This document shows, in pieces, positions 24,151-33,300 of a stretch of DNA of 35,148 nt (position 1 is the stretch's first letter; every line of letters starts with the position of its first letter). The notes beneath the pieces are model-generated. The model ran no database searches and was not told the origin of the DNA. It saw nothing but the letters and a program-made list of their open reading frames with translations. The stretch comes from Lachnospiraceae bacterium (GTDB lineage: Bacteria > Bacillota > Clostridia > Lachnospirales > Lachnospiraceae). The translations under genes were made by a program, and so were the position numbers. Where the stretch lies: assembly GCA_014804365.1 (NCBI GenBank), contig JAAUZX010000057.1:1-35148 (forward strand), in the 5' to 3' direction.

Positions 24151-25029
24151 CTACTCAATATTCTGAATCTGCTCCCGCACCTTCTCGATCTCCGTCTTTA
24201 ACTCAATTGCACGGTTGGATATCTCTAAATCGTTGGCTTTAGACAAAATCGTATTTGCCTCCCGATTCATTTCCTGCGCAATAAAATCTAGTTTACGCCC
24301 GATGCTGCCGCCCTGAACGAGATTTTCTCTGGTGGTCTCTATATGACTTCTAAGGCGCACCAGTTCTTCATCCACGCACACCTTATCCGCAAAGATCGTG
24401 ACTTCCATAAGCAGCCGGCTTTCGTCCACTTTCACATCCTCGATCAGCTCTTTCACTTTCTCTTCCAGTTTCTGCCGGTACTCCGCAATGATCTGCGGCG
24501 AACGTTCCGTAATATAATCCACATGGGTGAGCATGCCGTCCAGCTTCTCCACCAGATCGTTTTTGAGGTTTTCGCCCTCCTTGATCCGGGTCTCCACAAA
24601 TCCTTCCGCCGCGCCCTTGATCGCCTCGCTTAAAAGCAGCCACAGCTCCTCTTCGTCAACCGTCTGCTCCTCCATGCTGAACACTTCCGGATATCTGGAA
24701 AGCGTAGAGACACGGATATCGTTATCCAGCGCAAAATCTTCCGCCATCTGCGTCAGATAGCCCATGTATTCCGCCGCCAGCTCCTTATTATACTTCACGC
24801 ATACATTAGACTCTGTGAGATCTTCATAAGTGATAAAAATATCAACTTTACCTCTCTGAATATAATTCTTTAACTCGCTTCGTATCGCCGCTTCAAAGAA
24901 ATTCAGCTTCTTAGGCATTTTAATACTCACGTCAAGATATCTGTGATTGACGGATTTCATCTCCACACTGATCTTACGCGCTCCTTTGGCAATCTCATAT
25001 CTGCCGAAACCGGTCATGCTCTTTATCAT
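24151..25029 (-). CDS. yicC: YicC/YloC family endoribonuclease
   Basis: About 292 residues from ATG 25029, the usual length. MIKSMTGFGR at the start, EMKSVNHRYLDVSIKMP, and the C-terminal GRKLDFIAQEMNREANTILSKA block are family hallmarks. YicC proteins are endoribonucleases implicated in RNA turnover. ATG 25029 is preferred because homologues start with MxxSMTGFGR; the frame to 25086 adds 19 residues without an SD. AAAGG lies rather far (13 nt) upstream. First gene of the operon through cinA, with a good promoter at 25111-25139. Confidence 0.93.
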   Translation of the reverse strand: MIKSMTGFGRYEIAKGARKISVEMKSVNHRYLDVSIKMPKKLNFFEAAIRSELKNYIQRGKVDIFITYEDLTESNVCVKYNKELAAEYMGYLTQMAEDFALDNDIRVSTLSRYPEVFSMEEQTVDEEELWLLLSEAIKGAAEGFVETRIKEGENLKNDLVEKLDGMLTHVDYITERSPQIIAEYRQKLEEKVKELIEDVKVDESRLLMEVTIFADKVCVDEELVRLRSHIETTRENLVQGGSIGRKLDFIAQEMNREANTILSKANDLEISNRAIELKTEIEKVREQIQNIE

Positions 25030-25110
25030 AATCGTATACTGACCTTTCCGCCACAGCCTAGCCGTCTGCTCTGCTGCCGCCTTCATTGTATATCTGTGCG
25101 TACAGATTTA

Positions 25111-25139
25111 ATTATAGAATAATTGTGGGAAGTAGTCAA
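25111..25139 (-). promoter_or_regulatory. Promoter of the yicC-cinA operon
   Basis: On the minus strand TTGACT (25139-25134), 17-nt spacer, TATAAT (25116-25111). A 6-bp hairpin (ATCTGT-ACGC-ACAGAT) lies in the transcribed leader just downstream. Confidence 0.8.
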
Positions 25140-25207
25140 GAAAGTTGAAAAGTATATGGGCGTGGTGTAAAATGGGAGTTGTTATTTATACGTTTGCTAA
25201 GAGTGAC

Positions 25208-25367
25208 GCCTGAACAGATAGAGAATTCCCCGTCGGCTCGCTTTCGCTCCTTTCACAGCGCAGCAGACACTAAGCTCGTGAAAAACCTCGCTAAGTGCTG
25301 GCCGTTTTAATCCGAAGGATTTAAACATGTTCTAGGGCCTCCTTGGGAATTCTCTATCTATTCAGGC
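25208..25367. repeat. MITE-like 160-bp element with 23-bp terminal inverted repeats
   Basis: The left arm (25208-25230) and right arm (25345-25367) are reverse complements with one mismatch in 23. TGAC stands directly outside both ends and could be a 4-bp target duplication. The interior has no ORF with a start and SD but holds smaller palindromes (AATCC-GAA-GGATT, and CACTAAGC with GCTAAGTG). It fills most of the gap between yicC and rqcH; no promoter for rqcH is convincing downstream of it. Confidence 0.65.
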
Positions 25368-25435
25368 TGACTATTGGCATGGGCGTGAATAAACGAAATA
25401 AGAATATTCTATAAAAAGATAAGGAATTCAGAATC

Positions 25436-27328
25436 ATGGCTTTTGACGGAATCACGATTGCAAATATTACAAAAGAACTGCATGATACGCTTCTCGGCGG
25501 ACGAATCTATAAGATCGCGCAGCCGGAAAGCGATGAGCTTATGCTGACAATCAAAAATAACAGTTCACAATACCGGCTGCTGCTGTCTGCAAATGCCTCT
25601 CTGCCGCTGGTCTATCTGACGGAGACGAATAAACCCAGCCCGATGACGGCTCCGGGATTTTGTATGCTTCTGCGCAAGCATTTACAGAACGCCAGAATTA
25701 TCGGCATATCCCAGCCCGGTCTGGAACGCATCATTCATCTGGAACTTGAGCACTTGAATGAGCTGGGCGATCTCTGCCGCAAGAAGCTGATTATAGAGAT
25801 CATGGGCAAACACAGCAACATTATTTTCTGCGACGGTCAGGACAAAATCATCGACAGCATCAAACATATCTCCGGTATGGTGAGTTCCGTCCGGGAGGTG
25901 CTGCCGGGCAGAGATTATTTTATCCCGCAGACACAGAATAAGTGGAATCCGCTCAGATTCTGTGCGCAATATGCCAATATGATGACGGGAAAAGTATCCG
26001 AGGACCTGACCAACACCCCTTTGAACAAGCAGGCAAAAGTAGAAAACGCAGCCATATACCCGCCTCTTGCTTCTGTATTCGCGAAATTGGATGAAAGCGC
26101 CGAGACGTTGAGTTATGTAAACCTTCGTGAACATATGCATGAAAAACCTATGGCAGTATATAAAGCGCTTTACACTTCCTATACCGGTCTCTCCCCTATT
26201 ATAGCGCAGGAAATCTGTTATCGTGCCGGGATAGACGGCGATCTGCCTGCCAACGTGCTGGAAGAGAATTCATTGCACGCGCTCTACGATGCTCTCACGG
26301 ACATGATGTCTCAGATCGTGTCGGGTAGTTTTGCCCCGACCATTATATATGACGGCCGGGAACCTATCGAATTTGCTTCACTGCCGCTGACGCTTTACGC
26401 AGATAAAACCGTAAAATCCTATGATTCCGTCAGCGTCGTTCTGGAACAATACTATGCGGAGCGCAGCACGGTAACGCGCATCCGTCAGAAATCCGTTGAT
26501 CTGCGCAAGATCGTACAGACCGCTTTAGAGCGAAATGTGAAGAAATATGATTTGCAGATGAAACAAATGAAAGATACCGATAAGCGCGAGCAGTACAAAG
26601 TATACGGCGAACTGCTCAACACCTACGGCTACAACATAGAACCCGGTGCGAAATCCATGGAAGCCTTAAACTACTATACCAATGAGACTGTCACAATTCC
26701 GCTGGATGATACGCTCACACCGCAGGAAAATGCCAAGAAATATTTCGATAAATACGGTAAAATGAAAAGAACTTACGAAGCGCTTTCCGAATTGACCATT
26801 CAAGTTAAAGAGGAAATTGAGCACTTGGAGTCCATCCTGGCGGCTCTGGACATTGCCCTACAGGAAGAAGATCTCGTGGAGATCAAGGAGGAGCTGATCG
26901 AGAGCGGTTACATTCGCAGGAAAGGCGGCACGAAAAAGACCAAGATCACCAGCAAGCCTTTTCACTATATCAGCAGCGACGGTTTCCATATGTATGTAGG
27001 CAAGAATAATTACCAGAACGATGAGCTGACTTTCAAGTTCGCCACCGGCAATGACTGGTGGTTCCATGCCAAGCAGAAAGCCGGCTCACATGTCATCGTC
27101 AAGACCGAGGGAAAAGAACTGCCCGACCGCACCTTCGAGGAAGCTGCAAGACTGGCCGCCTACTATTCCAAAGGGCGGGAACAGAACAAGGTGGAGATCG
27201 ACTATATCCAGAAAAAGCATGTGAAGAAACCGGCCGGAGCCAAGCCGGGATTTGTGGTGTATTATACGAATTATTCCATGGCAATCGACTCGGATATTTC
27301 GGGTATAGAGCAGATCGGGCAGCAATAA
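25436..27328 (+). CDS. rqcH: RqcH/NFACT ribosome quality-control protein (fibronectin-binding A family)
   Basis: 630 residues. NFACT-N domain (AFDGITIANITKEL; GFCMLLRKHLQNARI; IEIMGKHSNIIF), helix-hairpin-helix region (about 240-300), coiled coil (about 330-480) and NFACT-R domain (YISSDGFHMYVGKNN, NDWWFHAKQKAGSHVIV, near 520-590). RqcH binds stalled 50S-peptidyl-tRNA and recruits tRNA-Ala to add alanine tails that mark the chain for decay. The motif that reads GLDR in the Bacillus protein, as I recall it, is GLER here, a conservative change. It is divergent from yicC. Older annotations call it fibronectin-binding protein; a surface role is not supported by this sequence, which lacks a signal peptide. 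Confidence 0.93.
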   Translation: MAFDGITIANITKELHDTLLGGRIYKIAQPESDELMLTIKNNSSQYRLLLSANASLPLVYLTETNKPSPMTAPGFCMLLRKHLQNARIIGISQPGLERIIHLELEHLNELGDLCRKKLIIEIMGKHSNIIFCDGQDKIIDSIKHISGMVSSVREVLPGRDYFIPQTQNKWNPLRFCAQYANMMTGKVSEDLTNTPLNKQAKVENAAIYPPLASVFAKLDESAETLSYVNLREHMHEKPMAVYKALYTSYTGLSPIIAQEICYRAGIDGDLPANVLEENSLHALYDALTDMMSQIVSGSFAPTIIYDGREPIEFASLPLTLYADKTVKSYDSVSVVLEQYYAERSTVTRIRQKSVDLRKIVQTALERNVKKYDLQMKQMKDTDKREQYKVYGELLNTYGYNIEPGAKSMEALNYYTNETVTIPLDDTLTPQENAKKYFDKYGKMKRTYEALSELTIQVKEEIEHLESILAALDIALQEEDLVEIKEELIESGYIRRKGGTKKTKITSKPFHYISSDGFHMYVGKNNYQNDELTFKFATGNDWWFHAKQKAGSHVIVKTEGKELPDRTFEEAARLAAYYSKGREQNKVEIDYIQKKHVKKPAGAKPGFVVYYTNYSMAIDSDISGIEQIGQQ

Positions 27329-27341
27329 TATATTGCTGCCC
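27317..27341. terminator. Hairpin between convergent rqcH and the large surface-protein gene
   Basis: GGGCAGCAAT-AATAT-ATTGCTGCCC is a perfect 10-bp stem that includes the rqcH stop. No good T-run follows on either strand, so termination may be weak or factor-assisted. It probably serves both genes. Confidence 0.55.
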
Positions 27342-27348
27342 AATCATT

Positions 27349-30300
27349 CTACTGCACTATAAAACTCTTACGGCATTCGCCGGTGTAGTTGCCGATTCCC
27401 ATAATGATCACTTCGGCTTCACCTTTGACACCGTTTCTTAGATAACTTACTGTAAAATCACGTCCTGCTTTCAGAGTGTTTTTACCAACCTTAACCTTGG
27501 GGATCGGTTTAACGGCAACACCTTTCAAAGTCTGATTCGGTATTCTTCCAACGACCGCCCCCATTATGTCCGCCTGCTCGATCTCAAAGCTGATCGTGAT
27601 CGGAGTCATGTTCTTTAACTCCCCTTTTCCGGTGATCGTAGCGGTGGCTGTGCCTGCGCTCTTATTGTCCTTATAAACGACCTTAACTGCTGTCCCCGAT
27701 TTCAGCGTAACAGCCTCCCCGCCTGTATAGAAAGTAACCTGCGGTTTAAGGACCTTGCCCGTGTATACCTGATCTTTAATCTGAGCCTGTAGATCATTGT
27801 AATCCCAGGATACGATGTTGAAGCGGACCGCATTATAGCTGCCGCTGTAGTTTCCTATGCCGGTCAGAGTGACCGAGGCGGTTCCGATCTTTGTATTGTT
27901 TCGGTAGGAAAGCTTATAGTCCGTTCCGAGTACGAGCGTCTTTCCCTGATTCTTAACAACTACATCCGGCTTCAACGCATATCCGGTATATCTTTGATCC
28001 AAAATCTTCCCGATCTCAAATCCCTCTCCAAGAACTGTCTTGTTTCCGACAGCATGTTTACCTATCTTGTAAATCACATCCTCGCTGCCCGCGTAGCTGC
28101 CAATGCCTTTTATCGTGACCGTGGCTTTACCCGCGTTATACTGATTCTTGTAAGAGAGCTCATAATCCGTGCCCTTGGCCAGCGTATACGTGCCGTCTGT
28201 AATCGTCACATCCGGCTCAATCGCCGTTCCTGTATAAACTACGTCTGCTATCTTGCCGATTTTCAGAGAAGTAATCAGCTTCGCCTTCTCTACGATCCGG
28301 AACTGTGTCGTTACCGTACCGGTATAGCTGCCTTTTCCGGTGATCGTCACCGTGCCAGTACCCATCTCGATATTATCGGCATAGGAGAGGGTATACCCGC
28401 TGGCAGGAAGTTTCCTGCTGCCCTCATATACTTGTACCTTCGGTTTCACGGCTTTTCCCGTATATGCAATATCACTCACCTGAACACTGATCTGTGCATT
28501 ATCTTCCAGACTGCACTTCTGGATTTCGAAAGGCAGTTTTACTGTGCCGCTGTAGTTCCCTTTGCCCTTCACCGTAACTGTGGCTGTGCCGACCGCCTTG
28601 TTCTTGCTGTAGGAAACGGTATAATCCTTCCCCGCTGCCAGCTCTGTACCACCATCTTTGACTGTAACGGCAGGCTTAATCGGGCTTCCCGTATAGATTG
28701 CGTCTTCTATCCTGGAGATCATCGCCTCCGTGATCGGCTTTGCCACCACCTTATAGGTAAGCTTCTTTGTCCCGGTATAGTTGCCGTTGCCGACCACGGT
28801 CACTGTCGCTGTTCCTTTATTGACCGTATTTTCATAGATCAGTCTGTAGTCGGCTCCCGCCTGAAGCTGTGTGCCGTCCTTTGTCTTGACAGTGACACTG
28901 GGTCTGCTGGCACTACCGTTATAAGGAACATCCGGGATCTTTTCAAATACCATCCCCGTAATGGCAGTTCCCTTGATCTGGAAGGTCACTGTCTTGGTTC
29001 CGGTATATTTGCCTTTTCCTGTAAGGGTGATCCCTGCAGTTCCTGCATTGCGGTTATTTGTATAAGTGACTGTATAGTCGGTATTTTTTGCAAGGGTCTT
29101 TTTCAGATAAGTGATCGTCATATCCGGCGTATGGTTCTCCCCGTTAAAGTTCACTGCCGGGATCTTGCTGATAGACACCTTGTTCATATCATACTTAATC
29201 AAAAATCTTCTGGTGATGCTCCCGGTATACTTGCCCTTACCTGTGATCGTCACCGTAGCAGTTCCCTGTTCCTTATTGTTCTGGTAACTTACCGTGTAAT
29301 CTTTCTTAGAATTAAGGACTTCGCTTCCCCACTTCACCGTCACGGCTGGCTTCAATGCCTTTCCGGTGTAAAGCTGTGTGGGAATCTCGGAAACAGAACA
29401 GTTCTCCAGCGGGATATTGGTCTTTTCCTGCACAAAGCGCGCATACAGCATCACATCTTCCATAATAGGAGTCTCTTCTGTGTAAAGTGTGCCTGTCTGT
29501 AAATCTTGTGTGTCGTACCAGCCCGCGAAATATGCACCTTCCTTTGTGGGATTCTCCGGGAAATCGATACGTTCTCCATGACTGACATAGACGATAGATT
29601 CTTCCGTATCCGTCACAAAGTTTACCGCATATGTAGGCGCGTATGCGGTAACAAAATCGCTTACTGTTTCTACTCCCTCTGCATCAGGTGTTACAACCAC
29701 CTCAAATGCCACGGTATCTTTCTGTGTAAAAATGGCTGTATCAATATCAATCTGCGCAAACGCAGTCTGCTCAGCAGAAATCGGTTCAAAAACACTGCTG
29801 CAATACTCTACTCCTGACTCTGCATCCCGCACGCTCACAGTGCCACCGCACGATGTCACCCCTGTATTCTGAATACCAACATGCATCTCTCTTGTATCCG
29901 CCACTGCAATCAATTCTGCATCGACCTGTAACGAAGCTTCTCCCAATACAAGGGAACTGCTGTTATTGCTCAAATTTGTTTCAGTAACACCAGACACCGT
30001 GACTGTATACTCTGCCTCTTCCTTGATACTATCCAAAGAAAAAACTGCTACACCGTATCCTGCCTCTCCCGGCTCTAAAAGTGCATCAATCGCTACAGTC
30101 TCCAACACCGTCCCATCGGACTTGGCAAGCGACAGACTTAATCCCTCCACTTTAACTGTTCCGTTGTTATATAACTGTGCGATGATTTCCAGAATATCTT
30201 CTCCTGTCTCTGTATCCTGCCGAATCATGCTTCCCGCACTCTGCATAACAATGTCCTGATAGCTGTGTGCAAGGGCTCCCATACACAGGCTGTTATTCAC

Positions 30301-33300
30301 CTCTTCAAAGGCATCGTTTACTTCCATCTTATTATATACAAGGATCGTCTTGCCATCGTCAATAAATCCGTCTGCATACTGGATGTAGTCCTCCTGATCG
30401 GTCACTTGAAGCGCTGTCAGAAATTCCCCGTTTTCATAACTGATACGGTATAGGTTCGATTTTCCATCCAAGTTCACCGGGAAAAGAATCTCCGGACTTC
30501 CTGTGCCATCTGCCAGCAACGTATAAGTCGATGACGGAAGCCTGCTCTCACCAAACAGCGATGCAGTATTATCGCTCGCATCTATATATCGGATATCACC
30601 GTCCAGATACCATGTCAACGTCTCTCCCGCATACACCGGAGTAAACTCTACGCTTCCGATCGCGCCATGATCCAACGTCACCGCATCTGCTCCCTGTGCA
30701 AGAAATACCACTCTGCCTTGAGAGACATCATACTGACCGTCCAACTTTCCGGCTGCATACGCATAACCGCTCTTGCCGCTTGCCCTTCCTGCATCCGCAG
30801 AGACAATACATTCCGTTTCATCCTGCAAAAAGGTAACTGCCCACGGCTGTATTGCTCTATCCTCTGCACCATACAATGTATTCTGTATCGTATTTTCAGA
30901 TATGGTATTTTCCGAGACAGTCTCCTCCGGTATCGTGTTCTCAGAAACAGTTTCCTTCACCTCGTTTTCCTCCGGTTCGGTGGTTTCGCTCGCTTCAGTT
31001 TCCTCCGGCTCAGTTTCATCTGGCAAAGTATTCCCGGATACGGTTTCGTCCGTCTCATCTTCCTCCAACACGGCAGCCTCTGTGTCAGGCTCGACAGCCA
31101 CATATTTTCTGAAAATACCGTTGTACCCTGACTCCTCTATGCCAAGGTCTTCTACAGCAACATCCTCTGCATCAGACTCTTCAACATCTAAATCTCCGGC
31201 ACCTGTAACCTCTACGTCCATATCTTTCGTGCCTGTATCTTCTTCCTCCGGCTCTTTATCCTCCGCACTTTGTATTTCCGACTTATCAGAAGCAGCCTCT
31301 GCATCCTGCAATAATGCCTGATATATTCTGTTGCTCCCAGAGAGTCCCAGCACATTATCTTGTTCGTTCTCATACCAATAGACAGATACATTATCCCCGT
31401 CCGCAACAATCTGCGGGTTCTGCTGAAACAGACCATTCTCGCTTCTGATGTCTCCCAGACTCACGAACATATCCTGCTCTTCATCATAAACAGCCGTATG
31501 CAACACCAGATGGTCGGAAATCTCATTCAACGTGAGATTTCCCGCAAGGCTTTCCTCCGCATTCTGCCATACCGCATAGATCATTGTACCATCTGTATAG
31601 AGATCCGGTTCATAGTCCGCCGTGCCGTCGTCCAATACAGCTTTAGGCTCACTCCAATTCTCTGTTGCCTTATTCCAGATAGAATAAACTAACATGCTTC
31701 TGTTCGCCGCATCACGTCCTGTTCCTGCATCTGTAAGATAGAACAGCATGACTGTATCGCCCATACGTATCACCTGCGGAACGATGTCTAAGCAGGCAGC
31801 CCCTTGTAGAATCGTTTCATTGATGCTTCCGTCCTCATAGGTCTGGCTGTTCGATGCCCAGTCCGGCATATTTCCGTCTGCCTTAAGATATGCACGGCTA
31901 AGATTTTCATAGATTGCATCGTTGTTGATATTATAAACGCCTGACTCCGATAAATCATCTGACAATGCAGTTACACTCGTATCATTGTTTATGATATACC
32001 ATGTGCCGTCTATCAATGCATATTTCGCAACATCCTTGCCCAGAATCTTCACTTTAACTCCAGCGTTGCCTTTGACATAAAACTCATTGACCCCTCTGAC
32101 CTCAACCGGAAATATATCCCACTGGAGACCTATGGCTGCCGCGCCATAGATGCCAGCCGAAGCGACCTTGGCAAGACCTACACCGCCATAGAGTCCAGCA
32201 CCGATTTCCCCGCCGACTCTTACTTTTCCACCCGAAAATCCCTGTTCCGCAGTAAACGTAATACTTCCATCGGCATTTGCTTTCCCGGAAATCGAAAATT
32301 CAACAACGACAGGTACTCCCACTATACTATATTGATTTTCGTTCTTATACTTCATCGAAATTTCCATCAAAAGTTTTCCCTTTAGATAATCTGAATTAGT
32401 AATAGGACCTTCAAGATATCCCATTACTTTAAATTCCGGCTTTATTTTATCTTTTTCATCATTCTCATATGCTTCAGATAGATATTTCGAAAAATTGTTC
32501 TTATTCATTTTTTTCAGCGTAGAAAACCAGTCTTTTTCCTTCTTCGCCAATTCTGCGACGTTGATTCCGATCTGAATCTTATCATCTGCGGATATCTTCG
32601 TCTGTACCGGCAACGTTCCCAGATCGATCTTCAGTTCTCTGCCGCCAATAATAGGTATTTGATCGGGCGCCTTGACAGACATATCATCACCTATGGAAAA
32701 CTCAAGCACTTTCGGGTCTAGTTTGATCACTTGAATACCAACTCTTATCTTATCTGATTGCTCCGGCTTTCTTTTCACATACAAATAGACGGGCTCACCT
32801 ACCTGAAAGGAACTGAACCGTAGATTAGAAAACTTACCGTTGCTGCTCTCTGCAACCTTCTTTTTCCCGGAATATAATTCACAGGTCTCATATGCACCAT
32901 ATACTTTATAATCGATTGTAAAGTCAGTGGTCTTATAATATGTATTGATCGTCACTTCTTTGGTAAGCAAATCCGTTACCTTACCGTTTAATGTCATATA
33001 GGCGTATTCGAATGTACCGCCTGCATTCAACAGCCTGCATGTGGTACAGCCTGTCGGGTCTTTGACAAAAGAATCGACTGTATATGTAACATAACCCGAC
33101 TTACTGATACTGAGTGAACTGCCTGGTACATAATCAGTCAATGTTACAATACCTTTATCTGACGTCATTTTCGTTTGTCTGCGGTAAGTCACCTCGGCAT
33201 CCTGAATAGGCTGTCCTTTGTAATCTACGACTTTGACTTGCCAGTCGGAGAGGGTTTCTATGTTGATGGGGAAGGAAATTTCCGATCCGTCATATTGGAA

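Noticed and set aside
27994..29502. 502-codon plus-strand frame opposite the Ig-like repeats
   Set aside because: It is antisense to nine clear protein repeats and itself only repeats their complement; no SD or recognisable domain.
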